From: Anthracocystis setariae
Lineage: Eukaryota > Basidiomycota > Ustilaginomycetes > Ustilaginales > Ustilaginaceae
Assembly: GCA_928724745.1 (NCBI GenBank)
Contig: CAKMXJ010000018.1
Span: 434,001-498,000, forward strand
Length of the DNA: 64,000 nt
Direction of reading: 5' to 3'
Part shown: piece after piece, positions 1 through 10,701 of the stretch
Layout of the letters: the number at the start of each line of letters is the position of its first letter
Position numbering within the stretch: the first letter of the stretch is position 1
The notes under the pieces: generated by a model
The model's input: only the letters and a program-made list of their open reading frames with translations
Database searches by the model: none
Told to the model about the DNA's origin: nothing
Translations under genes and position numbers: made by a program

Positions 1-657
1 AAGCCAAGAGTACGGCTGCTGTCGCTCTCGGTATGAGTAGTAGTGGCGATACTCTCTGTTGACAAAGGGCATGTCGCCTACCCGAACCACGCCAGCAACA
101 GCGCTTTGCATCGTTGCCTCGTATCACTCCATTTCCACACCGCCCCTTCAGACACGAATCAAGGCCGCGGCTATCCTGCTTTCGTTCTTATGAGTCGAGG
201 CTCAGATCGACAGATCCATGGTTTGAATGCTCACGGCTAATGGCACAGCGTGGGTAGATAGGTAGATAGCAAGATCAAGGCGGAACAAGCAGAGCGTACG
301 ATTACAAACAGAAGCGGAGGAGGTATGCAAGAACTGGGCAACGGTCTGGTAGGAGGGCAAGTATCAAACGAGAGACAAGGCGACTTGGCTGGGCAGGGTG
401 CAAAACCAACGATAGCAGCAGTGACGCGAGGGGGCTAGCTACAGCGCCAGCCACTGGGATGATGGAAGCGGCAGCTTGTTGCTATCGTGGCGAGGTACAA
501 CCAAGACTGCCAAAGAGCCACAAAAGGCCTGATGACGTTGGCTGCACCTCGGATGGGAGCAGTGTATCCAGCAAAAGATTCGGTGGTGTGCTTGGACGAC
601 AAGATGCGTCTGGGTCATGCTGTTCGACAGCATCGGCGTGACCGAGATACGGGTAGC
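1..657. other. No gene seen; 3' flank of ATG8
   Basis: Only short overlapping open frames of low quality occur here. The stretch lies downstream of the ATG8 stop codon, which is on the minus strand at 658-660. I see no convincing coding sequence, RNA gene or repeat. Confidence 0.5.
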
Positions 658-1023
658 TCAGAGTGGCTGGTAGTTGCCAAACGTGTTCTCACCAGAGTAG
701 GAAACGTAAAGGAACCCATCCTCATCCTTGTGCTCCTCGTAGATGGCGCTCATCAACGCTGCTGTTGCCGGAAGCACCTCGTCGACAAAGATGAAGATGG
801 CCTTTTCAGGAGCAAGCTTGATGCGCTTACGAATGACGTAGACAAACTGACCCACCGTCAGATCCGATGGCACCAGGTATTTCTTCTTGTCGATCGTGGG
901 AATGTCGGTGCGATCCGCCTTTTCGCAGATCACGGGGATACGATCCGGGTACTTTTGACGGATGCGCTCCGCCTCCGCCTTACGCTTCTCAAACGAGTGC
1001 TCGTTCTTGAATGCCGAACGCAT
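658..1023 (-). CDS. ATG8: Autophagy ubiquitin-like protein Atg8
   Basis: This encodes a 121-residue Atg8/LC3/GABARAP family protein. In the family, Atg4 cleaves after a conserved glycine near the C-terminus, and the protein is then conjugated to phosphatidylethanolamine to build the autophagosome membrane. Visible features are the N-terminal helical part starting [15 protein letters not shown], the ubiquitin-like core with [14 protein letters not shown], and the C-terminal ENTFG with Gly116 followed by a five-residue tail NYQPL that Atg4 would remove. The first ATG in frame (1021-1023) gives the family's usual N-terminus; upstream codons in frame are not ATG. The frame is uninterrupted, so no intron is needed. 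It is divergent from SPT16, and the two share a 1.3-kb intergenic region. Confidence 0.95.
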   Translation of the reverse strand: MRSAFKNEHSFEKRKAEAERIRQKYPDRIPVICEKADRTDIPTIDKKKYLVPSDLTVGQFVYVIRKRIKLAPEKAIFIFVDEVLPATAALMSAIYEEHKDEDGFLYVSYSGENTFGNYQPL

Positions 1024-1537
1024 CTCGACAGATGGCAATGGTTGTTCAAAGCGATTCTATCGTTGGAACGCTGCAGTGCGTGATCGGTCGATGGCACCTA
1101 GAGCGTGTCCCGTCCGGTTGAAATTGGATTGCCTCGTGATTGCAAGACACCCAAGACTGGCGATTCGGTGTAAGAGCTCCAAGGAAATGCAATGCGGCTA
1201 TGGCGTGCTGAATCTTGCTCTTGCGTCGTTGAATCCAGTGCAAGGTGGATGCACAACGTTGCAATCAAAGAAAGACGTCGAGGCCGATACGATCAAGCGG
1301 CAATGGCGAGCCGATTAGGGATCCACTTGTAGTAGACGAGTGCGGATCGAGATGAGCTTAAACGTATGAAGAGTCAGACGACGTGGTCAAAGCTCAGTTA
1401 GGGGTGGTGATGGTGATGATGATGGAGGAGAAAAGGATCCAGTTTTGTATGGCTGATGGATGTATCTTGGCTGCGCTGTTGTGGAGGCGTAGCAGTCCCT
1501 ACCACACACACGCGGCGCTGCAGTCGATTTGACTCAC

Positions 1538-1571
<34 letters not shown>

Positions 1572-2356
1572 GGTCACACTGCTGCTTGTGCTGCTTGTGC
1601 TGATAGGCCAACTCATGCTCTCACTTTTGGGCTTAGCTTGAATGCGGAGCGTGCGCGCGCCTGGCTCTCATTCACGGACCACCCTGGCAGCCCTCATCCG
1701 CACCGGCACCAGTACAGTCTCGGACCCTGTCTATCAACAATATCAATTAAATTAAATAAAAAAAAAATCGTCAAAAAAAGCGCATTGAACCCTTGCGTGG
1801 CGTGATGGCAGAGGTTGCTGTTCTCGTGCGTGTATGCAGATGGCTCAGTTCCAACCTGCGCCACCTCCACACAGCGACCAAGGTGAATTTTCAGATGATT
1901 GATGTTACATCTCCACATTCACGATTTCGATGGGATGAAATTCACGCATTATCACTGGAAACCGACGCGTTCGCTGCGTCGCTGCGTTTCTGCGTCTGGA
2001 AGAAATGCGACACGCGCAACTCATTTGCACGGCGCAGCTCAGCTCAGTCGCAAAAAAAAAAAAATCAAATCCACACTCTGACCGCACAAGCCGCCTCGCT
2101 TTGACCTGTTGGCCTGCTTGTCACTCTCAGCCTTTCTCTCACTTCTCCTCCACCATCAACTCGCAAACAGCTTTCCCTTCCAGCCGCTGCTGACGTTTGG
2201 ACATCATCGAGACGCATTCCCGCTTGCACTTGCACGAGCACTTGCACGAGCACGACGTCGACGTCGACCTCCACCTCCAACATCACACGCAACTGCTCGC
2301 TACGTCGAAACCCCAGTCCCGCTGCGACGCTGCGCAACAGCTAGACGTCATCCGCC
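1024..2356. promoter_or_regulatory. Shared upstream region of ATG8 and SPT16
   Basis: This 1.3-kb gap separates the divergent genes ATG8 (minus) and SPT16 (plus), so it should hold both promoters and 5' leaders. It contains a (GA)n tract at about 1537-1564 and A-rich stretches near 1760 and 2050. The last 250 bp before the SPT16 ATG are pyrimidine-rich. No coding frame here looks real, and no specific factor-binding site is claimed. Confidence 0.5.
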
Positions 2357-5300
2357 ATGTCGGATCAGATCCAGATCGACGCAAATGCCTTTCAGCGCAG
2401 GGTTAACAAGCTTCTCTCCGCTTGGAACGATGGCTCCGGTGACTTTGAACCTCTCGGAGACGTCGATTGTTTCCTCGTCGTCATGGGCACACAGAACGAC
2501 GAGCTGATCTACTCAAAGACAACCGCGATTCACTCGTGGCTGCTCGGTTACGAGTTTCCCTCCACCGTCATCCTCTTCACCAAAAAATCCGTCGTGTTTG
2601 TCACAAGTGCTTCCAAGGCTACTCACCTCGAGGCGCTCAACAAGCGCGCCGCCTCGTTCGATATCGACATCTTGAAACGATCCAAGGACGAGGCGGCCAA
2701 CCGCGCCATCTGGGATGATCTCATCGGACGCATCGAGGCACAAGGCGGCAAAATCGGTGCTCTTCCCAAAGATAAACCCTCGGGCAAGTTTGCCGACGAG
2801 TGGCAGAATGCCCTCGAAAAGGCGCAGTCTTCCAAGGATTTCAAAATCGTCGATGTCAGCACTTGCCTCAGCGCCGTCTGGGCTGGCAAGGACCAAGACG
2901 AGCTCAAGGCGATCAAGTACGCTTCCACAATGAGCTCGGCCGTCATGTCCGGCTACTTTGAAAACGAAATGTCCGCCATCCTCGATGAGGGCAAGAAGGT
3001 TACTCACGACCAGCTCTCCGAACGTATCGAGGGAAAGCTCGACGATGCAAAGATGTGGAAGAAGGTCAAGGGTCTTGAAGGTGCGGACCTCTCGCTCGCC
3101 GATTGGTGCTACACACCCATCGTTCAGTCGGGTGGTGAGTACGACCTCAAGACGTCGGCGGTCTCTACCAACAAGCGTCTGCAGGGGGCCGACGGCAAAG
3201 GCGGCGTCGTGATTGCCAGCATGGGCATCAAGTATCGCAACTATTGCTCCAACATCGGTCGAACCTACCTCATCGATCCTCACAAGAGCCAGCAGAAGAT
3301 GTACGCCATCTTGCACGAGCTTCAAACCGAGCTGGCTGACAAGCACGTCCGCGCCGGCGCTACATGCAAGGACATCTACGCCAAGGCGGTCGAGATCGTG
3401 CGTGCCAAGGACGAGAATTTGGTGGCGTCGTTTGTCAAGAATGTCGGTTTCGGCATGGGTCTCGAGTTCCGCGACAGTGCCTACGTGCTTTCGGGTAAGA
3501 ATGCACGTACGCTGAAGCGCGATATGACGGTCAACCTCTCGGTCGGATTCCAGGACCTCGACGATCCCAACCACAAGGACGCCAAATACTCGCTGCTGCT
3601 CATCGACACTCTGCGAGTCAACGAGGATGGTGCGGCGACCTTCCTGACCGATCGCGTCCGTGGCACCAACGATATGGCATTCTTCTTCAAGGATGACGAC
3701 GACGACGAGTCGGAGGAGGAACGCAGAAGTCCCACCAAGGCGGACGGCAAGGTGACGCCCGGAGGCAAAGTGCTGAGGAACAAGAACCGCGGTGCAGCGC
3801 TCGACGATTCGGCAGCCGAAAAGATGAAGGCGCACCAGAAGGAGCTTGCCAAGCAGAAGCAGGAGGATGGGCTGGCGCGTTTTGCCGGCGAGGATGGCGA
3901 GGGCAATGCGTCCAACGAAAAAGTGTTTAAGAAGTTTGAGAGTTACAAACGCGAAGCGCTGCTGCCGACCAAGGTGGCGGACCTCAAGATCCTGGTGGAT
4001 CACCGTGCGCAGTCGATCATCTTGCCGATCTACGGATATGCGGTGCCGTTCCACGTCAACACACTCAAGAACATCAGCAAGAGCGACGAGGGCGAGTACA
4101 CGTATCTGCGTCTCAACTTTGTCACGCCCGGTCAGATTGCCGGTAAGAAGGAGGATGTGCCTTTCGACGATCCGGATGCGACGTTTGTGCGTAGCATGAG
4201 CTACCGCTCGACGGATTCGCAGCGGTTCTCGGAGCTGTACCGCGAGATTACCGAGCTGCGCAAGTCGGCGACCAAGCGCGAGGCGGAAGAGAAGGAGCTC
4301 GCCGATGTGGTGGAGCAGGACAAGCTGATCGTTTCCAAGTCGCGCACCTACACTTTGCCCGAGGTGTTTCCGCGACCGGCGATGGAGGGCAAGCGTGTGC
4401 CTGGAGATGTCACCATCCATCAGAACGGGTTGCGATTCTCGTCGGCTTTGCGACCGGATCAGAAGATCGATCTGCTTTTCTCCAACATGAAGCATGTCTT
4501 CTTCCAGCCATGCGACAAGGAGTTGATCGTGATCGTGCACGTGCATCTCAAGTCGCCGATCATGATCGGCAAGAGGAAGGCCAAGGATGTGCAGTTCTAT
4601 CGCGAGGCTTCGGATGTGCAGTTCGACGAGACGGGCAACCGGAAGCGCAAGTATCGGTCGGGAGATGAGGACGAGATCGAGTTGGAGCAGGAGGAGCGTC
4701 GTCGACGATCGCAGCTGAACAAGGAGTTCAAGGTGTTTGCCGAGCGCATTGCCGAGGCATCCGAGGGTCGAGTGAGTGTGGATGTTCCGTACCGCGAGCT
4801 TGGATTCAGCGGTGTGCCGTTTAGGACCAACGTGCTGTTGCAGCCGACGACGGATTGTTTGGTGCATCTGACGGATCCTCCGTTCCTGGTGATCACGTTG
4901 ACGGATGTCGAGATTGTGCATCTGGAACGTGTGCAGTTTGGACTGCAGTCGTTCGATATGGTGTTTGTGTTTTCGGACTTTTCGCGAGCGCCGATGCACA
5001 TCACCTCGATCCCGACGACGAGTCTGGACGATGTCAAGCAGTGGCTCGATTCGGTCGACATCTGCGTTACCGAGGGCGCGGTGAATTTGAACTGGGGCGC
5101 CATCATGAAGACGGTCAACGAGGATCCGTACGACTTTTTCGTGGAGGGTGGATGGGGATTCTTGCAGGCGGATTCGGATGATGAGGGTTCGGACCAGAGC
5201 GAGTCTGGCAGTGAGTTTGGTAGCGAGATGGATGATGGTCAGGAGGAGACGGATGAGGAGTCGGATTCCGGGAGTGACTTTGGCGATTCGGCCGAGGATG

Positions 5301-5452
5301 AAAGTGGATCCGAGGCGTTTGACGATGAGAGCGAGGAGGGCGAGGATTGGGATGAGTTGGAGAGGAAGGCAGCCAGGGCGGACGAGAAGAAGAGGAGGCA
5401 ACAGGGTGGATCGGATGATGAGGATTCGGGTAAGAAGGGAAAGCGTCGTTGA
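2357..5452 (+). CDS. SPT16: FACT complex subunit Spt16
   Basis: This is a 1031-residue, intronless homologue of Spt16, the large subunit of the FACT histone chaperone. FACT loosens and rebuilds nucleosomes during transcription and replication in the nucleus. Domains in order are an aminopeptidase-like N-terminal domain (about residues 1-440), a charged linker with an acidic run DDDDDE, the dimerisation and middle domains (about 530-930, containing FVTPGQ and the PH-like DLLFSNMKHVFFQPCDKE), and a long acidic Ser/Asp/Glu tail (about 935-1010) ending in a basic KKGKRR. This order and length match the family. The start is in good context (CCGCCATGT). Its neighbours show no functional link beyond general chromatin and housekeeping roles. 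Confidence 0.97.
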   Translation: MSDQIQIDANAFQRRVNKLLSAWNDGSGDFEPLGDVDCFLVVMGTQNDELIYSKTTAIHSWLLGYEFPSTVILFTKKSVVFVTSASKATHLEALNKRAASFDIDILKRSKDEAANRAIWDDLIGRIEAQGGKIGALPKDKPSGKFADEWQNALEKAQSSKDFKIVDVSTCLSAVWAGKDQDELKAIKYASTMSSAVMSGYFENEMSAILDEGKKVTHDQLSERIEGKLDDAKMWKKVKGLEGADLSLADWCYTPIVQSGGEYDLKTSAVSTNKRLQGADGKGGVVIASMGIKYRNYCSNIGRTYLIDPHKSQQKMYAILHELQTELADKHVRAGATCKDIYAKAVEIVRAKDENLVASFVKNVGFGMGLEFRDSAYVLSGKNARTLKRDMTVNLSVGFQDLDDPNHKDAKYSLLLIDTLRVNEDGAATFLTDRVRGTNDMAFFFKDDDDDESEEERRSPTKADGKVTPGGKVLRNKNRGAALDDSAAEKMKAHQKELAKQKQEDGLARFAGEDGEGNASNEKVFKKFESYKREALLPTKVADLKILVDHRAQSIILPIYGYAVPFHVNTLKNISKSDEGEYTYLRLNFVTPGQIAGKKEDVPFDDPDATFVRSMSYRSTDSQRFSELYREITELRKSATKREAEEKELADVVEQDKLIVSKSRTYTLPEVFPRPAMEGKRVPGDVTIHQNGLRFSSALRPDQKIDLLFSNMKHVFFQPCDKELIVIVHVHLKSPIMIGKRKAKDVQFYREASDVQFDETGNRKRKYRSGDEDEIELEQEERRRRSQLNKEFKVFAERIAEASEGRVSVDVPYRELGFSGVPFRTNVLLQPTTDCLVHLTDPPFLVITLTDVEIVHLERVQFGLQSFDMVFVFSDFSRAPMHITSIPTTSLDDVKQWLDSVDICVTEGAVNLNWGAIMKTVNEDPYDFFVEGGWGFLQADSDDEGSDQSESGSEFGSEMDDGQEETDEESDSGSDFGDSAEDESGSEAFDDESEEGEDWDELERKAARADEKKRRQQGGSDDEDSGKKGKRR

Positions 5453-5617
5453 TGAGGTGTATCGATTGCAATCCGAGTCGACGAGTTTATCGAAAACGTG
5501 CACACCGTCTGAAGACGAAACAGAGAGAGGAGTGCGATGTGAGTTGTCGAGATTGTCTCGATGGGTATCTGGTATGTACATGGCTAAGGCGGCGGGGGAG
5601 GGATGCGCTGATGGTGG

Positions 5618-6161
5618 TCAGTCGTCTTCTTCTGTGAGATCGCTTGAATCGGAATGGTGATCGGGAGTGTGGACGTTGCCTTGGTCATCGTCATAGCCAT
5701 CGAGATGGACGTGATCTGGGAACCATCCAAAGCGGGACATGTTGACTTTGTACTTGGGGTTTGGATTAGGATGGGCAAAGTCGATTGTGACGCCCTCGCC
5801 TCTTCCGTGGATGATGGGGATGCCTTCCTGCAGGAGACGTTGTGCCTGTTGGGCGGCAGCGTGGCCGCCGTCGCCGCGGTCGGCGATGGCACCGGAGGAC
5901 GAGATAACGCGATGCCACGGCACAGTGGGGTCTTGGAGGAACTTGAGCGCGGAGCCAACGAGGCGTGAGTGGGAGGGGTGGCCGGTGAGTTTAGCAATGT
6001 GGCCGTACGAGGTGACGCGGCCGTATGGGATCAGACGGGTCAGGTCGTATACTTTGGCTGAGGTGGAGGAAGGTGGGTTAGTTAAAAGCGCAAGGGTGTA
6101 GGAGGGTCTGAGGGTCTGGGGATTGCTTACCGTGAAAGACCTCTGGATTGACTTGCGGCAT
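5618..6161 (-). CDS. Alkyltransferase-like (Atl1-type) DNA-binding protein
   Basis: This two-exon gene encodes about 156 residues of the MGMT C-terminal fold. Exon 1 is 6131-6161 and exon 2 is 5618-6057; the 73-bp intron has donor GTAAGC and acceptor CAG, and splicing gives the in-frame N-terminus MPQVNPEVFHAKVYDL. The DNA-binding helix and arginine-finger region (IPYGRVTSYGHIA) are present. The alkyl-acceptor motif PCHR of true methyltransferases reads PWHR (VPWHRVIS), so the protein cannot take up alkyl groups. That is the hallmark of alkyltransferase-like proteins such as fission yeast Atl1, which flag O6-alkylguanine for nucleotide excision repair. The C-terminal extension is acidic (SDSSDLTEEDD). 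An in-frame ATG further upstream near 6240 is possible. The gene is convergent with SPT16, 165 bp away. Confidence 0.88.
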
Positions 6162-6550
6162 CTCGACGAACTCGACTGCTGCGGCTGGAGGTGGATGACA
6201 AGGCGAGGGGAGGGGAGGAGGGAATACAGTAATGAGCATGTCGTCGGGTGTTGGGTTGCTCCAGGGTCCTCGTCGAGGGAATAAAGTTGTACCGCGCGGA
6301 AAAACAAGATTTGTGCGACTTGACTGTGCTACAGCGCTGTACAATACAATACTTTCCCCCACACAAACCTTTGATCGTCTGTGTGTCACAGAGTGCGTGA
6401 GCGTGATATCCGGACATTCCCATTCCTCCCATCCTGTGATCCACATCCACTCGGTTCCTGCCTGCTTCTTGTACCGTATCACTGCATTTTGCTTGCTTCC
6501 TGTTTCACTTCCACCATCTCCTCCCTCTCCGTCTCTTTCCTTGGCTCAAG

Positions 6551-7483
6551 ATGCTAGCCAACGCGCTCGCCCCTTTGGCGCACATCAACGCCCGCCTTGC
6601 GCAACCCGTGCACCCAACGTTGTACCCCTTCCCGCTCGCCACTACTCTCCACGCCCTACGAGTCGCCATCGCCTACCGTGGCATCTGCACCGCTTTTCGC
6701 GCACGTCGTAGTTTGGAAGCCAAACACTCGGCTTCCGACCTCCACGTCTCGCGCCTGCGCGATGCCGCGGGCTTCCTCGTCATGGCCTGGGGCGGCGGTT
6801 TCATGGCCAACTACCTCCTCAATCAAATCCCCGCCCAACTGCTCACCCTCTGGCCATGGCTCAACTACCTCTCCATCTACCTCGCTGTCAATCTGCTCGT
6901 CTCCACCGTCGGTGTCCCGAGCGCACGCTTCCTCGACCTGAGCCTACCCATCCTCGACGGCGCCACCCGCACCGCCGCCACGTACGGCGGCATCAATATG
7001 GTGCTCAACCACGCCAACCCCGCGGCGAGATCCAGTCTGTTGCTGCAAATTTTGATTGGCACGATCTCGGCGTGTGGCGGCGGTATCGCCGCTTTTACGC
7101 TCAACGTGTTCGACCCGCTCGGATGGAGCGTCTGCACGCCGCCGTTCCTAAAGGCGAAATCGCTCGTCGAGTTCACAGACATCCTCGCCCCCGCCATAGC
7201 CACGGTCGGGTTTGGAATCCTCACCCTCAGTCACCCGAACTACACCACCGCGCTCAGCTATGTGCATTCCAAACACTCAGCTCTGCTCAGCCACGATGGT
7301 GGTAAGGCGATCATCTCGCTCATCATCAGCACGTGCTTCTTCGTCAAAGCGGTGTGGGTGCACATTGTCAACGCTCCCACCACCCCAACCCCAACCCCTA
7401 CCCGATCGCAGAAAGCGACGACGGTGGGTAGACCGATTGTAAGCAACAACAAAGCGACTCGAAACGTCGCTGCCAAGAAGTAG
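6551..7483 (+). CDS. Multi-pass membrane protein, function unknown
   Basis: This encodes 310 residues with several hydrophobic segments: about 75-97, 102-128, 158-186, 206-228 and 248-272. Glycine-rich turns lie within or beside them (AWGGGFMANYLL and SACGGGIAAF). The C-terminus is hydrophilic, Thr/Pro-rich and basic (RNVAAKK). The paired GGG-bearing segments faintly recall the TRIC (TMEM38) cation-channel family, but this is only an impression and I do not assign it. The start ATG follows a pyrimidine-rich leader. The gene is convergent with the downstream hydrolase gene (112 bp apart) and divergent from the Atl1-like gene. It is uninterrupted, so it is probably intronless. Confidence 0.75.
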   Translation: MLANALAPLAHINARLAQPVHPTLYPFPLATTLHALRVAIAYRGICTAFRARRSLEAKHSASDLHVSRLRDAAGFLVMAWGGGFMANYLLNQIPAQLLTLWPWLNYLSIYLAVNLLVSTVGVPSARFLDLSLPILDGATRTAATYGGINMVLNHANPAARSSLLLQILIGTISACGGGIAAFTLNVFDPLGWSVCTPPFLKAKSLVEFTDILAPAIATVGFGILTLSHPNYTTALSYVHSKHSALLSHDGGKAIISLIISTCFFVKAVWVHIVNAPTTPTPTPTRSQKATTVGRPIVSNNKATRNVAAKK

Positions 7484-7595
7484 ACGAGGGGATTAGGGAA
7501 TGGGAAAAACTGCGAATTCCAAACCGGATGTATGTGTATGCAAACCAAATCCAAAAAGGGGGGAAGGGGGGGGTGGGGAGGAAGTTATCGCCGGA

Positions 7596-8669
7596 CTACG
7601 ACTTGTTCTCGGTCTTGCCAATCGCCTGACCAATAACGCTCTCTAGAATGCTATTAACGGTATCGGCGATTTGGTTGCCTAGTGCATGACCTGCTTGTTC
7701 AAACCTATGAAACTCGGCGGTGGGGAGGTGTTGGCGAAGATACTCTGAATTTCTTGGATCCACCAAGAAATCCGTATCACCGGTGAGGATGCAGATCTTG
7801 GGCACCTTTGCATTGATCTTTACCAGCTCGTGGTCGGGGATGTAGTGTGTGAGTGCGGCTTTCATCTGGCTGATGGCGCCATGGAGCGATTGACGCGTAG
7901 TAAATTGGAAGCGCCATTTGAACATATCGAACAGCACTTGCTGATTTGTACGCTGCGGATCTTTGGATGATGGTTGTTCGAGGTAGGAGGTGGGGAAGAG
8001 GGTGGTGATGAGACGGTTGAGACGGTAGGTTTCCGAGTCGAAGCCGATGACGCGACCGCCGAGGACGCGGGCGAGCGAGGTGAGGCCGTACGTGGGGGTT
8101 CGAAATCGACGGCCTGGTGCGGTGGAGATCAAGGTGAGCGATGCCAGGTTGCAAGGTCGTTGTCGTGCCATTTCCAGTGCGATCATTCCACCCATCGAGA
8201 CTCCGGCCACATGGATGCGCGCCTGCTGTTGCGCAGAGAGCCAACCGACATGCTCCAACAGCTCAAACGCATCCAGCGCCATACCCGAAGTGGAATACAG
8301 TCCCGTCGGCGTTTGCGAATTGCCCACACCTCGGTTGTCGAACACCAAGACGGAATACTTGGCATCTTTGCATAGGTGTTCCACCTGAGGAAGCCAACCA
8401 AAGCACGAGTTGTTCAGGCCCATAACGAACAACACTTTGACAGGACCCGTGCCGTGCACTTCGTAGTAGATCTTGAACCCGTCCGTGGCCCCCTTGGTGA
8501 CGGAAGAACGTGCCTTGCCAACGATGGCATGACCTTTGGTGTGAACGGTGGATGGGTTGAAGACGGTAGGGAAGTAATTCTCGCCAGCGGACGCTTTGGC
8601 TTTGTCGAGATCCGCTTGCGTCGCTCCTTCGTACGCAGCGCCCAACGGTAGCAAAGCTTCGCTCGCCAT
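7596..8669 (-). CDS. Alpha/beta-hydrolase fold protein
   Basis: The 357-residue product has a single alpha/beta-hydrolase domain. The oxyanion-hole region reads VLFVMGLNNSCFGW. The nucleophile elbow is GVSMGG with Ser near residue 157. The likely acid is an Asp in GDTDFLVDP (about 296), and the catalytic His lies in EQAGHALGN (about 327), so the triad looks complete. About 60 residues precede the hydrolase core, with no obvious signal peptide or membrane anchor. The substrate is unknown; esterase, lipase-like or lactonase activities are all possible. The ATG at 8667-8669 is the first in frame. Confidence 0.88.
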   Translation of the reverse strand: MASEALLPLGAAYEGATQADLDKAKASAGENYFPTVFNPSTVHTKGHAIVGKARSSVTKGATDGFKIYYEVHGTGPVKVLFVMGLNNSCFGWLPQVEHLCKDAKYSVLVFDNRGVGNSQTPTGLYSTSGMALDAFELLEHVGWLSAQQQARIHVAGVSMGGMIALEMARQRPCNLASLTLISTAPGRRFRTPTYGLTSLARVLGGRVIGFDSETYRLNRLITTLFPTSYLEQPSSKDPQRTNQQVLFDMFKWRFQFTTRQSLHGAISQMKAALTHYIPDHELVKINAKVPKICILTGDTDFLVDPRNSEYLRQHLPTAEFHRFEQAGHALGNQIADTVNSILESVIGQAIGKTENKS

Positions 8670-9354
8670 CTTGCAGGGAGGAATCCGGATGAAAAGGGGG
8701 GTTCGGCTTGTTTGGGGGGGATGGGCAGGGTTCCGGGGGGGTAAGTGTTGGATGATGGAGAGGAAGAGAGCAAAGAAGGAAGAAGGGGGTGGGGAGTGGG
8801 GAGAAAGTGGATCAATGCTAGGAAGGGATGATCACAGGTTCGACTGTGCACGACTGCTGTGCATACACTGACAGAGAAAGAGTGTACTTTCACGCGCTCC
8901 ACTTGAACACGCAAGCTCCCTTTTGCCAAGCTTACCTTACCGGTGCATGCCTGTGCCTGCAAATCCCTGGGTCTTCCGAATCATTTCTCGACCCCTTTTT
9001 TTGCACCATTTTTGAGCCTTTTTCGTACATTGAATAATATAATTGTACTACTTCGGATTCGAGCTGCTAAGTCTCGTATGCAAGTTGCATGCATCCACAT
9101 CTAACAGCATCCTCACACACCTTCATCGTATCGACTTCGCACTTGGGTCTGAACATCGTCACAGGCACAAGAGCGACGGTGGAGAACGAAGGAGGACGCA
9201 CGTAACTCTTGTGACCAAGTATAGTGACGAAAACATACAAGTACAGTACAACGAGAGACAGCATTCACTGGCTTACATATCACGAATCTATGGTGTTTGC
9301 CAGTGCAAGGTCGGTGCTATGCGCGGCTCCGTAGTACTGGCCCGACGGTCAGGT
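8670..9354. other. Intergenic region upstream of hydrolase gene
   Basis: This gap lies between the start of the minus-strand hydrolase gene and the stop codon of the minus-strand PCH2 gene. It should contain the hydrolase promoter and the PCH2 terminator. No convincing coding frame or repeat was seen. Confidence 0.45.
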
Positions 9355-10701
9355 TCATGAACGTGCTACCGATTCATGCCTAGACTGTTGCACGGCTTTG
9401 GCGATGGCATCCAACCACACCTTGCACTCGATGGGCGCCTGTGCCATGCCGATGTGGTGCGCATGCGCCAATACAGGCAACCTACGCAGCGAACGTCCAG
9501 AGAAACCTTTGCACTGGTACGCGATGTTGAGCAGCTGATATCCGGCCAGTTTAGCAGCGTTTTTCGTCTGTCCCGCTTCGATATCCACGTGATTGGAGCT
9601 TGCTTGCTCGAACGATGGCAGTTCGAGGCGGGCAACGAGACCGACACGCATGAGTTCGCCGAGACAGCTCTCGAGGATCCAGTAGATGGCTTTCGGTGGT
9701 GGAAGTCCGACGTATTGCTTGATATCGGCGCGGTCGATGAAAGCGGTGTCGATGGATTCCGACATGTTGGACGTCGTCATGATCAGGACGTTCTTGCGAT
9801 GCTTGAGTTTGTCCAGTTGGGTGAGCAAGGCGTTGACTACGCGAATCGCATCGGTCGGCTCGGTGCCAGAAGCAGCTGCGCTTCTCGCCGCCGTCAACGA
9901 TTCCACCTCGTCAATCAGTACCACCACGAAAGCATCGTCGTCCTCGACCATCTCGGTGATCATGCTAAACAGTCGCTGGACGAGCTTGCCCGACTCGGAG
10001 AACCATTTGGAAAACAGAGAATGGCTGTTGATCTCGACCAGCTTGCCATGCGAGTAGCGATGCGAAAGGCGAATCGCCAGCTTCTGCGCCAGTGCTTTGC
10101 ACAGACTGGTCTTGCCCGTCCCCGGTGGACCATGCAGCAGCACAACGCGGTTCCACGAGACGAGATTGAAGTCGACGTTGGCATCGGAAAACAGTAGCGT
10201 TGTGTAGATGTAGTTGAGCAGCTTGGCTTTGATGTCGTCTTCGTACACCAAGCTGTCCCACACGCCGTCGAGGCTCCGATTGGGAAGCTCGGATACACTC
10301 GCCGCTGTGGTCTCGTCACCTTCGTCAGCAGCATTTGGATCCGCCGCCGAGAACTCATCGATGATGTCCGTTGACGCAGGTTGGTAGACGTGTACCTCCA
10401 GTCTGGCTTCCGCTATTGGAATGGATGCTGATGTGGATTGTGCAGCCGTTTCGGCGATTCGTATCCGATCGACGTTGGCCGTGAGAAAGGGAGATGCGGT
10501 CCAATCTGTGATTTCGGCGGCGCCTTGCACGTGTTCGAGTTGCGAGTTCAAGAGCGAGAGCACTTCGGTCGTCGTTTCTTCATCGCTGGCTGTCGAAGCA
10601 GGACGTAAGCGTACCTCGACATGCACGGCTGTGGTAGCGTTACTGGCACGCTGCGAACCTGGCGGTGGGATGGACGGTAAGGCTTTGGAATCAGCCTGCA
10701 T
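9355..10701 (-). CDS. PCH2: AAA+ ATPase Pch2/TRIP13
   Basis: This 448-residue protein matches the Pch2/TRIP13 family of AAA+ remodelers. These enzymes unfold HORMA-domain proteins (Hop1, Mad2) in the meiotic checkpoint, in crossover control and in spindle-checkpoint silencing. After an Asp/Glu/Ala-rich N-terminal part (about 1-150) come Walker A GPPGTGKTS (about 189-197), the family stretch EINSHSLFSKWFSESGKLV, Walker B VVVLIDEVESL (about 260-268), sensor 1 IMTTSN, and DTAFIDRADIKQYVGLPP typical of TRIP13. The short C-terminal lid follows. The first ATG in frame was taken. The LINE insertion begins about 380 bp upstream of this start and could affect its promoter. Confidence 0.92.
   Translation of the reverse strand: MQADSKALPSIPPPGSQRASNATTAVHVEVRLRPASTASDEETTTEVLSLLNSQLEHVQGAAEITDWTASPFLTANVDRIRIAETAAQSTSASIPIAEARLEVHVYQPASTDIIDEFSAADPNAADEGDETTAASVSELPNRSLDGVWDSLVYEDDIKAKLLNYIYTTLLFSDANVDFNLVSWNRVVLLHGPPGTGKTSLCKALAQKLAIRLSHRYSHGKLVEINSHSLFSKWFSESGKLVQRLFSMITEMVEDDDAFVVVLIDEVESLTAARSAAASGTEPTDAIRVVNALLTQLDKLKHRKNVLIMTTSNMSESIDTAFIDRADIKQYVGLPPPKAIYWILESCLGELMRVGLVARLELPSFEQASSNHVDIEAGQTKNAAKLAGYQLLNIAYQCKGFSGRSLRRLPVLAHAHHIGMAQAPIECKVWLDAIAKAVQQSRHESVARS

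Noticed and set aside
2513..5581. A 1022-codon open frame antisense to SPT16
   Set aside because: It overlaps a clear Spt16 gene codon for codon and has a composition expected from reverse reading of GC-rich codons, with no domain of its own.
6551..7483. Naming the membrane protein a TRIC channel
   Set aside because: The similarity is limited to glycine-rich hydrophobic segments and could be chance.
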